A stretch of DNA of 56,201 nt from Longimicrobium sp. GTDB taxonomy: Bacteria; Gemmatimonadota; Gemmatimonadetes; Longimicrobiales; Longimicrobiaceae. Shown piece after piece: positions 33,801 through 41,447 of the stretch. Under the pieces are notes generated by a model. That model did no database searches. It saw only the letters and a list, made by a program, of their open reading frames with translations, and was not told the DNA's origin. The stretch covers positions 1-56,201 of the forward strand of contig DASUYB010000040.1 of the NCBI GenBank assembly GCA_036377595.1, in the 5' to 3' direction. Each line of letters opens with the position of its first letter. Positions within the stretch are counted from its first letter, which is position 1. Position numbers and translations under genes: made by a program.

Positions 33801-33827
33801 GCTCACGAATACTGTCCGCCTCATCAT
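30825..33827 (-). CDS. susC: SusC/RagA-family TonB-dependent outer-membrane transporter
   Basis: A 1000-residue receptor that imports alpha-glucan oligosaccharides across the outer membrane using TonB energy. The ATG at 33827 has GGAGG four bases before it and is followed by a signal peptide (ending GGPLYAQ). A carboxypeptidase-regulatory-like domain (GQVTGSVTSADGGRALSGA) comes next. The plug has VAIGYGERRVRDVTGSV, GTSIRIRGGTSVNASNEPL and VVVDGVPL, with LKDASSTAIYGSRGANGVI. A 22-stranded barrel ends in the aromatic C-terminus GVSIGF. Two operator-like repeats, a promoter and a LacI-type palindrome lie upstream. Confidence 0.96.
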   Translation of the reverse strand: MMRRTVFVSMIAALCAGGPLYAQTGQVTGSVTSADGGRALSGATVTVAGTSARAVTGPDGRYTLNAPAGAQRVTATVLGHAPSTQAVTVAAGQTATANFTLQPSAVALTGVVAIGYGERRVRDVTGSVQAVGAEEFNTGRVVSPEQLVQGKVAGVQVVTTGEPGGGTSIRIRGGTSVNASNEPLVVVDGVPLEPGGGLSAGRNPLNFINPDDIARITVLKDASSTAIYGSRGANGVIIVETKTGATRGPQFTYSNSFSTSSIIRQPDMLTADQFRAAVAQHAPSRVSYLGNASTDWRAAVERHGVGQEHSLAIAGAGGQNMNYRLSLNYLKQDGVVRGSSLDRASAALNYNHRLFDNRLNIRANLRGARTNDDFTPGAVLGSATNFDPTQSIRTGSGSFFEQTAFTLAPNNPVAELALVVDQGTTYRSIGDVEARYQMPFLEALSGTVRLGYDVAKSERRSFFPSTLQSQIENPVSCTSSPCPTGTVSRSNPSETTGLVDAFLTYQKRLGGLNSDVDATAGYSYQSTDGDYPAFYARGLSSDLLGINGVPTAVENVPTLFTRETRLASFFGRVNWTLMDRYLLTLSVRRDGSSRFGPANQWGTFPAAALGWRVNEESWFPQSTPLSELKLRGSWGVNGNQAIGDYLWAPAYTYGDQFAQVQFGNTFVTTIRPSAVDPNIKWEETTSWNVGLDYGLFDNRITGSLEYYVKDTDDLLFRIPVAAGTNLSNFVTTNIGSMRNTGFEVSVNAQVLRGANRGLSWNASFNASTNRNRLLSINPLASTSDRILVGNISGGVGSRIQVLQPDVPVNSFFVFEHKLDSNGKPVYSNNLLDMYVDRNGDNQITSEDRRPFHSPTPTWILAHTSQVGWRNLDMSFTLRAYLGNYVYNNLASSQGWYNLLNQASGPINLHASVLETNFVQPQFFSDWYVEDASFLRMDNLTLGYTLPRLRQVQSMRVFGTIQNVFTLSGYSGVDPEAGLGGIDNNIYPRSRTFSAGVSIGF

Positions 33828-33972
33828 GCATCCTCCAAGGGGGGTGGATCGGGCAGCCCGGCCGGGCTGCGGAAACGGTGGTGCGCGAAGGGTGGGGGCA
33901 CCCGCGCCGGGCGGTGCCTGCCGGGCCGCTTCGCGCCGGCGCCCGGATGGTGGATCCGGGGCCGCGGCCCTG

Positions 33973-33993
33973 TTTGTCAAGACTCCCAACAAA
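33973..33993. promoter_or_regulatory. ROK-type operator, susC-proximal copy
   Basis: TTTGTCA, seven bases (AGACTCC), CAACAAA. The left half is identical to the glk operator, and the spacing is the same. Confidence 0.6.
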
Positions 33994-34061
33994 TTCGAGG
34001 CGACGATGCCCCCGTTCTGTCCCTGGGCTCGGGGCCGCGGGATCGGGAGGGCGCGCGCTAG

Positions 34062-34082
34062 TTTGTTAACGAAACCGACAAA
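34062..34082. promoter_or_regulatory. ROK-type operator, distal copy
   Basis: TTTGTTA, seven bases (ACGAAAC), CGACAAA. It lies 89 bases from the proximal copy, between the promoter and susC, so repression by road-block or looping is possible. Confidence 0.6.
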
Positions 34083-34191
34083 TTGCGCTCGACGCTGAGG
34101 TGACTCGCGGCTGCTCGAGCCGGCCAGCGGACCGTCCGGGTGTGCGGGTAGGGATTCCTGCGACGCGGTCGTTACGGGTTGAATCGCCCAT

Positions 34192-34220
34192 ATCGTAATC
34201 ATGTGACATGTGCGTGTCAA
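34192..34220 (-). promoter_or_regulatory. susC operon promoter
   Basis: On the minus strand TTGACA (34215-34220) is followed by 17 bases and TACGAT (34192-34197). Transcription would start near 34185. Confidence 0.65.
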
Positions 34221-34265
34221 CAACATTTCGCCCGCACGGGGGCCCATAAATCGTTGCCCCGCCTG

Positions 34266-34279
34266 TGTAAACGTTTCCA
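34266..34279. promoter_or_regulatory. LacI/GalR-type operator-like palindrome
   Basis: TGTAAACGTTTCCA with a perfect AAACGTTT core, close to the TGWAAACGNTWNCA pattern of CcpA/LacI-family sites. It lies about 45 bases upstream of the susC -35 element. No LacI-family gene is in the window. Confidence 0.4.
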
Positions 34280-34337
34280 CTCCAGACCTCCCGCCGCGGG
34301 CCCGCCAGTCTCATTTCGGGAGAGGCGATCGGGGGAT

Positions 34338-34413
34338 TCTCACGCAGAGGGCGCAGAGGACGCAGAGGAAGAATTCGACGATTCAGTGATCCCTCTGTGC
34401 CCTCTGCGTGAGA
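34338..34413. repeat. CTCACGCAGAG inverted repeat, copy 1
   Basis: Perfect 15-base arms TCTCACGCAGAGGGC (34338-34352) and GCCCTCTGCGTGAGA (34399-34413), with CGCAGAGGA repeats inside. A related structure lies at 54058-54118. It ends just before the GH2 stop codon and may act as its terminator. Confidence 0.7.
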
Positions 34414-34423
34414 CCTCTTTCGA

Positions 34424-37054
34424 TCAGCCGGGGCGGAAGGGCTCGCGCGCGCTCCCGGGCGGGGCGCTGACGGGGATGCGGATCTTCTCCGTCCCCTCGT
34501 CCAGCGCGACGACCACGCGGCCGCCGGAGACCAGCGCCGCCCGCACCTTCGCCGCGCCGGCGACGGGGGCGCGGTAGAGCGGCGATCGCGCGGTGGGCGC
34601 GCTCCCGTCGGCCGTGTAGCGCAGCTCGAACCTCGGCGTCGCGCCGGACGTCACCGCGCTGGCGCCGAGCACGCGCACCTCGCCGCCGCGGCGGACGACG
34701 GAGAGCGCGAACACTGCACCGGGCGCGGCGCCGGGCTCCGTCTGCGCCAGGATGCTGGCGATCCCCTCGTCCGTCGCGAACGGGTTGGCGCCGACCAGGG
34801 CCATCCCGCCGGTCGCGCCGAACGCCACGTTCTCCCACGCGTCCGCCACGATCGTCCCCGCCATGTCGCGCAGGGCGGAGTGGCAGAAGAGCACGTCCTT
34901 CGCCTCGCGCGCGTGCGGCGCGCCGGCGACGTCGATCTCCAGGCTCATCCGCGCGACGGGGCCGGGCGTGCGCACCGTGTGGCGCGCCATCTCCCGTCCC
35001 CCGACGAAGCCGACCGCCTCCAGCGCGCCCGGGGTGAATCTCCCCAGGCGGAAGGTGAAGGGCGGGTGCGCCAGGTGCGCGCTGATCCGGTCGCGGTCGG
35101 GCCGGCGCCGCTCGATCGCCCGCCCGTTCAGCCGCAGCTCCACCTCGTCGCAATTGCTGAACACGCGCACGTCCGCTGGCGACGCGGGCGTCCACTCCGT
35201 GGCGATCCACACCATCGGCCCGGAATCGGCGTTCGCCAGGCGCTCGAGCGCGTCGCGCTGGCTGCGGAAGAAGCGGTACGAGTACTTCGGCAGGCGAAAG
35301 ATATCGGCGCAGCCGGACGACTCGATGTCGGGGGAATACCCCCGGTTGTAGTCGTACATCACCCACAACCCGTCGGCGAAAGCGGCCGTGGCGCGGTTGT
35401 CGTTGTGCGCCTCCTGGAAATTCGTGGCCTGCTGCAGCATCGCCCGCTCACCCTGCCAGCGCAGCTGCCGGCTGTTGCTTTCCGCGGGCGTAAGTCCCTG
35501 CCACGACTCCTGGTTCAGCCCCGCGGTCATCGCGTAGTACTCCCAGTCGCCGTACTCGCTGACCACGCAGGCGGGCTCCGTCTCCCTGGTACATCCCCCG
35601 TGCTGGCGCGCCTGGATGAACACGTCGTAGCCCTTCATCCACCCGCAGGTGAAGCACTGGTCGCCGGGATACTCCTCGTGCGCGATGGCGTGCGTGCGGC
35701 GGATGAACTCGGGCGGCATCGCGGTCTCGTTCAGCGACACCTCCCACATCACCACCGACGGGCGGTTGCGATCGCGGCGCACCAGCTCGCGCGCGTTGCG
35801 ATATTGCAGCTCGGTGAACGCCGGGTCGGGGCCGAAGTACTGCCAGCCGGGGATGCAGTTCATCACCACGATCCCCAGCTCGTCGCACGCGTCCATGAAC
35901 GCCGGCGAATGGGGATAGTGGGAGAGGCGGATGTAGTCGAACCCGGCGTCCTTGATCTTCCGCGCGTCGCGGTGCTGCGCCGCCTCGGGGACGGCGTAGC
36001 CGACGTACGGGTATTCCTGGTGGCGATTGGTCCCGCGCAGGAACATCCGCTCGCCGTTGATGCGGAACCCCTCGCGGGAGATCTCGATGCGCCGGATGCC
36101 GATCCGTGTCTCCTCCGCGTCGACCGCGTGTCCGCCCTCGACGATCTCCGTGCGCAGCGTGTAGAGGTTGGGCGCGCGCGGCGACCAGAGGCGCGGCTGG
36201 GCGACCTCGATCTCCTGCACCACCTCCGTCTCCCCCGCCCCGCGCAGCGTCACCGCGTCCGACGTCTCCATCGCCGCCGCCGCGCCGTCCCGCCCGACCA
36301 GCGTTGCGCGGACGCTGAAGGTGCGCGGCGCGGAGCCGTCGTTGCGCATGTGCGTCCGCACCCGCACGGTCGCCGAGCCTTGGGAGACGCGGGGATAGGT
36401 GACGAAGACGCCGCCGCTCGCCGGCCGGTCCGCGAGGATGGGGTCGGTGATGTGGAGCGGGTCCTTGGCGACGAGATGGACGTAGCGGTAGAGCCCGCCG
36501 TAGGTGTTGAAGTCGAGGAGATGCAGCGGCTTGGGGCCGGTGACCGGGTTGTCGCGGTCGTCCAGCCGCACGGCGAGCACCGCGTCCCGTCCCGGGGTGA
36601 TGCGGTCGGTGATGTCCAAGACGAAGGGGAGGAAGCCGCCGAGGTGGCGCCCCAGCGGCCGCCCGTCGAGATAGACGTCGGCCACGTTCATCGCCGCCTC
36701 GAACTTCACCCACACCCGCTTGCCCGCGAGCTCGGGGGTGATCCGGAGGGTGCGGCGGTACCAGCAGGTGCCCTGCCACTGGTACGTCGGCGAGCCCGGC
36801 GGGCCCGTGACCAGTGCCTCGACGCGCGCGGTGTGCGGCAGCGAGACGCGCTCCCACGCGCGGTCGTCGAACCCCGGCGCCTCCGCGCCGGCCGCCTCGC
36901 CGCGCAGGAAGCGCCAGCCGGTGTCCAGCCGCCACGCGCCGCCCGGCGGGGAGGCGATCCGTGCCGCCGCGGAGAGCCCGTTGTGGTCCAGCATCGCCGC
37001 GGCGCCCGCGGCCGCCACGGTGCGGATGAAGTCTCGACGCCTCATGCTCCCCAT
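34424..37054 (-). CDS. secreted GH2-family glycosidase (beta-galactosidase-like)
   Basis: About 876 residues from the ATG at 37054 (37045 is an alternative). MRRRDFIRTVAAAGAAAML is a twin-arginine signal, so the enzyme is exported folded. GH2 layout: sugar-binding domain with GTCWYRRTLRITPELAGKR and VYLDGRPLGRHLGGFLPF, an immunoglobulin-like domain, then a TIM barrel with LRGTNRHQEYPYVGYAVPE, DYIRLSHYPHSP, VSLNETAMP (acid/base Glu) and SEYGDWEYY (nucleophile Glu). The C-terminal FELRYTADGSAPTARSPLY resembles a chitobiase-type domain. The substrate is a beta-linked glycan, not starch, so it extends the range of the locus. Confidence 0.92.
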   Translation of the reverse strand: MGSMRRRDFIRTVAAAGAAAMLDHNGLSAAARIASPPGGAWRLDTGWRFLRGEAAGAEAPGFDDRAWERVSLPHTARVEALVTGPPGSPTYQWQGTCWYRRTLRITPELAGKRVWVKFEAAMNVADVYLDGRPLGRHLGGFLPFVLDITDRITPGRDAVLAVRLDDRDNPVTGPKPLHLLDFNTYGGLYRYVHLVAKDPLHITDPILADRPASGGVFVTYPRVSQGSATVRVRTHMRNDGSAPRTFSVRATLVGRDGAAAAMETSDAVTLRGAGETEVVQEIEVAQPRLWSPRAPNLYTLRTEIVEGGHAVDAEETRIGIRRIEISREGFRINGERMFLRGTNRHQEYPYVGYAVPEAAQHRDARKIKDAGFDYIRLSHYPHSPAFMDACDELGIVVMNCIPGWQYFGPDPAFTELQYRNARELVRRDRNRPSVVMWEVSLNETAMPPEFIRRTHAIAHEEYPGDQCFTCGWMKGYDVFIQARQHGGCTRETEPACVVSEYGDWEYYAMTAGLNQESWQGLTPAESNSRQLRWQGERAMLQQATNFQEAHNDNRATAAFADGLWVMYDYNRGYSPDIESSGCADIFRLPKYSYRFFRSQRDALERLANADSGPMVWIATEWTPASPADVRVFSNCDEVELRLNGRAIERRRPDRDRISAHLAHPPFTFRLGRFTPGALEAVGFVGGREMARHTVRTPGPVARMSLEIDVAGAPHAREAKDVLFCHSALRDMAGTIVADAWENVAFGATGGMALVGANPFATDEGIASILAQTEPGAAPGAVFALSVVRRGGEVRVLGASAVTSGATPRFELRYTADGSAPTARSPLYRAPVAGAAKVRAALVSGGRVVVALDEGTEKIRIPVSAPPGSAREPFRPG

Positions 37055-37583
37055 TGCGGAAAATCCACTCGGTGGGCCCCGTCTCCATCGTGGCGATTCC
37101 ATGCCATGGAGCGTAGCCGAAGATCGCCAACTGCGTTCATCAGGGGGATGGGTGCAGGGCCGGCGCACGTGCGTATCCGCCGCTTCCCGTCCTGGACGGG
37201 GCTGGCTCCTCTCGCATGCCCAGACTCCGATTCGCCGCACTCGCCCCTCGGCGCCGGGGCGATACCCTCCCTCCCACAACGCACGGAATACTTAAGCGAA
37301 TACTTAACTATCATCTCCGTGTCGCAGCACCCCACGCCCTGAGCATCCACCGGGCGTTCCGCGCCGGGTGCCGCGATGAAGATCCGACTCGGCCGCACGC
37401 CGGCGCTATGGAGAGGGCCGTTCTCTCGCCATCCTCGCAGAGCCTGCCCGTCATTCAGGGACACGCACCGGACGCTTGCCGGCACCGCAACCACCCGATG
37501 ACGCAGTTGAGAGAACTTCGGCCCGCACGTGAGTTGTGGCGAAGCGGATGAGCTGCGTCCGGGAGTTCGAGCCGGATTCCCGA
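37055..37583. other. intergenic region upstream of the GH2 gene
   Basis: It contains CAACTGCGTTCATCAGGGGG (37128-37147) and a 26-base motif at 37287-37312 holding AATACTTAAG and AATACTTAAC as 12-base-spaced direct repeats. Both resemble parts of the duplicated block after pfkA. GATGACGCAGTTGAGAGA (37498-37515) is the same word inverted. No ORF is supported. The motif lies about 230 bases upstream of the GH2 start. Confidence 0.5.
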
Positions 37584-40208
37584 TCAATCGAACACCAGCG
37601 TTACCGACTCCACCTCGACGCCGTACTCGCCGCGGCGGATCTCCACGCCCGGCTCGCGGCGCAGGGAGAGCTGCAGCCGCTCGACGTCGGGGAGGTGGAT
37701 CGAATCCCCCGCCCCACCCCGCCCCGCGGCCGGGCCCACCCAGTAGTTCCACGTCCCCGGGTAGCCCATCGGCAGCTTCACCCCGCGCGCGGCGTGGAAT
37801 TCGGAGATGGGGATCGTGAGCTCGCGCCACGTGGTGTCCGGCGACACGGCCGCGCTCCAGCTGGTACCGTCCTTCTCCATCAGCGTGAGGTGCAGCCGCT
37901 GCCGCGCGCCGATGCCGCGCAGCCGCACGCGCACCCCCGTCGCCCGTGCCGCCGTCTCGCCGCGGCTGGCGATGAGGTCGCGGACCACGAGCGACGCGGT
38001 GTAGTCCTCCGGATCGTAATCCCCCACGCGCACGGGAAGCTCGAAGTGGAACGCCGGCTCGCCCGACGCCGCGGAGGGGACGATGCGGAAGATCCCCGTG
38101 CGCCACCCGTCGCCGATACGGCTGAACGCCATCCGCGGCGCGTCCTGGGCCGGGAAGAAGAGCCGCAGCGGCGTCTCCGGGCGCACCAGCGTCGTCGTCC
38201 ACATCTGCTCGGTGTGGAAGTCCCAGTCCCACGGACGCCGGCGCACGCCCTCGGGGAAGGTCGTGGTCGAATCCCCCGAGCGCACGCTGATCAGATAGTC
38301 GTGCGGCCCCGCGCCCAGCGAGTCGGCGGGGATGACGGCGCGGTAACCGTATGCGCCCTCCGCGCGCATGGGGAAGCGCTGGAACCAGCCCCTCCCCGCC
38401 GGCCGCACCCAGAGAAGGACGGAGTCCGGCCGCGCGTCCGACACCACCCGCGCCCCGATCTCCACCGGCCGCCCGGCGAGGTACTGCGGCCGCGCGGCGG
38501 GGATGACGCGGACGGGGAGCGGGTCCGGAGCCGGCGCGTGGAACTCGTCGAAGCGCACCTGCTGCCCCACCGTCGCCGGGAGCGAGGCGCGGTCGACCGG
38601 CCCGCGCGCGGAGAGGACGTAGACGCCCGGGCGGACGGTGAATCGCCCACGCTCCGCGCGCGACGCCTGGGGATTTCCGCGGGTGATGGGCTGGATGGAG
38701 AAGGAGGGACCGAGATCGGGGAGATCGACCGTCATCGGCCAGGCGCGGTAGATGGCGCGCGTGACGATCTTGTCCACCCGCTGCATCTCGAACGGATCGT
38801 CCACGTCCACCGCGTCGGGATACACCTCCAGCCGCCAGACGCCCTCGCGCACGCGGTCCAGGAAGTAGATGCCCTCGCCCTCGTACCGCACCACCGGCGA
38901 CGAGCCGTAGCCGGCCACGCGCGTGAGCCGGCGCGCGTCCGGCGGCGTGGTGCGCGTGCTCCCCGCGTAGAGGAAGGCGTCCGGCGCGGCCAGCTCGCTC
39001 AGGTTCTCCTCGTAGCTGACGTGGAACGGGCCGAACCTCGTGTTGCCGGGATACGCGCCGTAGTCGCCACCGCGCGGCAGGCGGCGCATGGCCTCGGCGG
39101 CGACGACCGCGCTCATCGCCTTGCGCGGCGTGTAGACCAGGTTCAGCCGGTGCGTCTGCCACCCCAGGTTGCGCGACGACGTCACCAGCATGTCGTACGC
39201 GAACATCGCCGCCAGCTGCACCCCGCCCTGCCGGAAGGTGCGCACCATCGCGGGATACATGTAGCCCGCCGTCATGTCGGCCGAGTCGAACTCGTAGACC
39301 AGCCGCGGCCGCCCGGCGAGCTCGGTCATCCCGAACGCGGGATACTCGTCCACCGTGCGGAGGTAGTTCCCCTGCAGCTCATGGCCGGAGTTCAGCCCCG
39401 TGGGATACCAGCCGAAGCTCGCCCCCTGCACCGTCGAGCGCCGGATCGCCCCGGCGATGCGGAAGTCCTGGCTGACGTTGTGGAAGAGGATGGCGCGGCT
39501 CCCCGTGCTCCGCACCGCTGCGGCCAGCGCGTCGATGTAGCGCACCGATCCCGCCAGGTCCTCGGGGTGATGGAGGGGCTCGTTGATCATCTCGATGAAG
39601 AGGATCGACGGCTCGTCCTTGAGCGCCACGCCCGTGTACGGATTGACGTGGTTCAGGATCTGGCGGAGATAGTTGACCTGCGCGGCGATGGCGGCCGAGT
39701 CCGTCCCCAGCCGGTTCTTCGGCGTGTGCGCCGCGAAGCCGGGGAAGGAGTCGCCCTGCGCGTCGGGCCAGCCGGCGTCGTAGGTGTGGATGGGGTTGAA
39801 GAGGAGGTAGATCCCCCGCTCGCGCGCGCGGGCGACGAGGTAGTCGAGCAGGTCCAGGTGGTCGTTGGGGATGAGGTTGCCGGCGCGGTCGGAGTTCTGC
39901 CAGTCGCCCCAGAACGCCAGCCGCATCCCGTTCCACCCCATCCGCGCGAAGTGCGCCACGTCGTCGTCGATCACGCGCTTGCGGTCGCGCGTGAGATATC
40001 CGGCTGCGCGGTAGTCCGACGACGACGCGATGGCGTAGTTCGCCCCGAACAGCGCCACCTCCTCGCGCGTGTCCTGCCACCGGATCACCCCCTCGTTGTC
40101 GACGAAGACGCGGCGGAAAGTCTGAGGAGGCGACGCGGTGCGCTGGGCGGCGGCGGCCGGAGCGGCGAGCAGGAGCAGCAGCGGCAGGAGGCGCAGCAGG
40201 CGCGGCAT
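37584..40208 (-). CDS. secreted GH5-like (cellulase-type) glycosidase, multi-domain
   Basis: 874 residues with a signal peptide (LLPLLLLLAAPAAAAQ). The first 450 residues form a TIM barrel similar to GH5/clan A: HFARMGWNGMRLAFWGDW, YLLFNPIHTYD, LFIEMINEPLHH (the NEP acid/base Glu) and RLVYEFDSADM (candidate nucleophile Glu). The remaining half is beta-rich with repeated sandwich-like segments and no clear named module. It would cut a beta-linked polysaccharide outside the cell; the exact family is unassigned. It lies 529 bases upstream of the GH2 gene on the same strand. Confidence 0.8.
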   Translation of the reverse strand: MPRLLRLLPLLLLLAAPAAAAQRTASPPQTFRRVFVDNEGVIRWQDTREEVALFGANYAIASSSDYRAAGYLTRDRKRVIDDDVAHFARMGWNGMRLAFWGDWQNSDRAGNLIPNDHLDLLDYLVARARERGIYLLFNPIHTYDAGWPDAQGDSFPGFAAHTPKNRLGTDSAAIAAQVNYLRQILNHVNPYTGVALKDEPSILFIEMINEPLHHPEDLAGSVRYIDALAAAVRSTGSRAILFHNVSQDFRIAGAIRRSTVQGASFGWYPTGLNSGHELQGNYLRTVDEYPAFGMTELAGRPRLVYEFDSADMTAGYMYPAMVRTFRQGGVQLAAMFAYDMLVTSSRNLGWQTHRLNLVYTPRKAMSAVVAAEAMRRLPRGGDYGAYPGNTRFGPFHVSYEENLSELAAPDAFLYAGSTRTTPPDARRLTRVAGYGSSPVVRYEGEGIYFLDRVREGVWRLEVYPDAVDVDDPFEMQRVDKIVTRAIYRAWPMTVDLPDLGPSFSIQPITRGNPQASRAERGRFTVRPGVYVLSARGPVDRASLPATVGQQVRFDEFHAPAPDPLPVRVIPAARPQYLAGRPVEIGARVVSDARPDSVLLWVRPAGRGWFQRFPMRAEGAYGYRAVIPADSLGAGPHDYLISVRSGDSTTTFPEGVRRRPWDWDFHTEQMWTTTLVRPETPLRLFFPAQDAPRMAFSRIGDGWRTGIFRIVPSAASGEPAFHFELPVRVGDYDPEDYTASLVVRDLIASRGETAARATGVRVRLRGIGARQRLHLTLMEKDGTSWSAAVSPDTTWRELTIPISEFHAARGVKLPMGYPGTWNYWVGPAAGRGGAGDSIHLPDVERLQLSLRREPGVEIRRGEYGVEVESVTLVFD

Positions 40209-40415
40209 CTCGTCGGGAAGGCTCGGGTGTGATCGCGGAAACGATGGGTCCGACGATGTAGCCCGGCGGCGTGAACCCCGTCAAGCAGGCCCGGAGGACG
40301 CGCGGCAGGTGGATCTCCATCCGGGAGATCGAGGGTCGTTGCGCCCTCGATTTATCCCCGGCACATTTGAGCCTTCCCACGATAGGTGATCTCACCCCGC
40401 GACGAGGAGGGGCCC
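40209..40415. other. divergent intergenic region
   Basis: 207 bases between the GH5-like gene and the first precursor peptide. It should hold promoters for both. A GAGGAGG ribosome site lies six bases before the peptide ATG. Confidence 0.4.
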
Positions 40416-40640
40416 ATGATCCGGCTGACCATCGACTCCCTGACGGTGACGTCGTTCGTGACGCAGGAAGCGTCGTGCGAGTGCCCCGAGCAGATCTGCA
40501 CCGGCGACATCAGCACCTGCCCGCGCACCAGCGACGAGGTGGGCTGCCCCTGCACCGCCGACATCACCGGCTGCCCCGACACCGCCGTCGTGGGCTGCGA
40601 GTGCTGCACGGCCGACATCAGCACCTGCCCCCGGCCCTGA
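40416..40640 (+). CDS. Cys-rich RiPP-like precursor peptide with threefold core repeat (peptide 1)
   Basis: A 74-residue peptide. The ATG at 40416 is preferred to the GTG at 40386 because GAGGAGG precedes it. The leader MIRLTIDSLTVTSFVTQ matches, as I recall it, the leader of pinensin-type lanthipeptides (L.(L/I)DSL.V.SFVT). The core has 11 cysteines plus many Thr and Ser, and three related units: CTGDISTCPRT, CTADITGCPDT and CTADISTCPRP. Cys plus Thr/Ser spacing would allow thioether or disulfide rings. No lanthipeptide synthetase or other modifying enzyme lies within the window. Family membership is moderate; existence as a gene is well supported. Confidence 0.75.
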   Translation: MIRLTIDSLTVTSFVTQEASCECPEQICTGDISTCPRTSDEVGCPCTADITGCPDTAVVGCECCTADISTCPRP

Positions 40641-40717
40641 ACCGGGTGCCCGAGCGTGGCCGTCACCGCGAAAGACGGCTCGACAGTTCGGGTCCCCGGT
40701 CATGCGACGATGACGAA

Positions 40718-40749
40718 CGGCCGCCCGACACATCTGCGTCGAGCGGCCG
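40718..40749. terminator. hairpin between convergent peptide genes
   Basis: CGGCCGC (40718-40724) pairs with GCGGCCG (40743-40749), between peptides 1 and 2. Only a 7-base stem, so a weak call. Confidence 0.4.
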
Positions 40750-40774
40750 CCGATGTACTGCAGGAACGCGTGGA

Positions 40775-40918
40775 TCAGCAGTGCGGCCCCACCGTGGGCG
40801 GATCGCAGAGCGGCGTACGCAGGGCGTTGGCTGCCGTCCCGGCGTCTTCCCGCGGCTCCGCCGTGGCGGCGAACGCCTCGACGCGCAGGCTTTCCGGGTT
40901 CGGCGTCAGCTTCTCCAT
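40775..40918 (-). CDS. RiPP-like precursor peptide (peptide 2)
   Basis: A 47-residue minus-strand peptide. The leader MEKLTPNPESLRVEAF has the same L...L.V.AF pattern as peptide 1. A Pro/Ala/Glu linker with AGTAAN follows, and the tail LCDPPTVGPHC holds two cysteines nine residues apart. AGGTG lies about six bases before the ATG. Too short for standard ORF calling but supported by leader similarity to the two neighbours. Confidence 0.6.
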   Translation of the reverse strand: MEKLTPNPESLRVEAFAATAEPREDAGTAANALRTPLCDPPTVGPHC

Positions 40919-40960
40919 CCGGGCACCTGGGGAACGAGGTGGATTACGCACGGCTCCTGC

Positions 40961-41130
40961 TCAGAGGCACAGGTCGGTTTGCGGACACCCGAAACGCGTG
41001 CAGTCGTGGCACGTCTGCGCTCCCTGCGTGATCATCTCGTGCGCGGCCACGGTCCCGCGCTCCCGGGCAGGGGGTCCGCCGCGAACGAGTCGATCCGCAG
41101 GGCGTCGACGTCTAGGCACAGCTTCGTCAC
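40961..41130 (-). pseudogene. RiPP-like precursor peptide interrupted by a frameshift (peptide 3)
   Basis: A GTG at 41130, preceded by GAGAGG, opens VTKLCLDVDALRIDSFAADP, a leader like the other two. The frame then shifts at a CCCCC run (around 41070-41080) and the upstream frame stops early. The next frame continues as ERGTVAAHEMITQGAQ and then TCHDCTRFGCPQTDLCL with four cysteines, ending in TGA at 40963. The 170-base span is one base short of a whole number of codons. Either a real mutation or a homopolymer sequencing error. Confidence 0.6.
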
Positions 41131-41447
41131 GATGCCTCTCGTTGGATAGAGTGGATGGATCGCACCGCCTTCTCCGCCCCTCTCGCGGGGTCGAGCCGCC
41201 CTGCGGGACGACGCAGAGTCGAGAAGCACCCTTCCGGAGCCGCTCAGATCATCGCCTCCGTGCACCGCGAACACCGCCGGGTCGCGCCGGTGGACGAAGA
41301 GCCCCGGTCCGTAGGCGACCCCCTCGGTAACGCTGGCGCGGGCGCGCGCATCGCTTCGATCGAGGCGCGGGAGAGGACGGACGCCGCCGCTTCGGCCCGG
41401 TGCCCCCGGTGCCGGACGCCGAGCGGCGCGTCCGGCGAACCTGCCCG
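41131..41447. other. intergenic stretch beside the peptides
   Basis: No additional leader-bearing peptide was found on either strand. A GCCGGACGC/GCGTCCGGC-type hairpin with a bulge lies at about 41411-41436, just past the LamG/kelch stop codon, and may terminate that gene. Confidence 0.4.

Larger units (their letters stand above)
33828..34423 (-). promoter_or_regulatory. susC leader and control region
   Basis: About 600 bases without a gene. In order from susC outward it contains two operator repeats, a sigma70 promoter, a LacI/GalR-type palindrome and a CTCACGCAGAG inverted repeat, each listed separately. From the promoter the transcript would have a leader of about 360 bases. Confidence 0.6.

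Noticed and set aside
37555-37590. Possible tRNA T-loop word GTTCGAGCC
   Set aside because: No acceptor stem, anticodon arm or CCA could be folded around it. No tRNA was found anywhere in the window.
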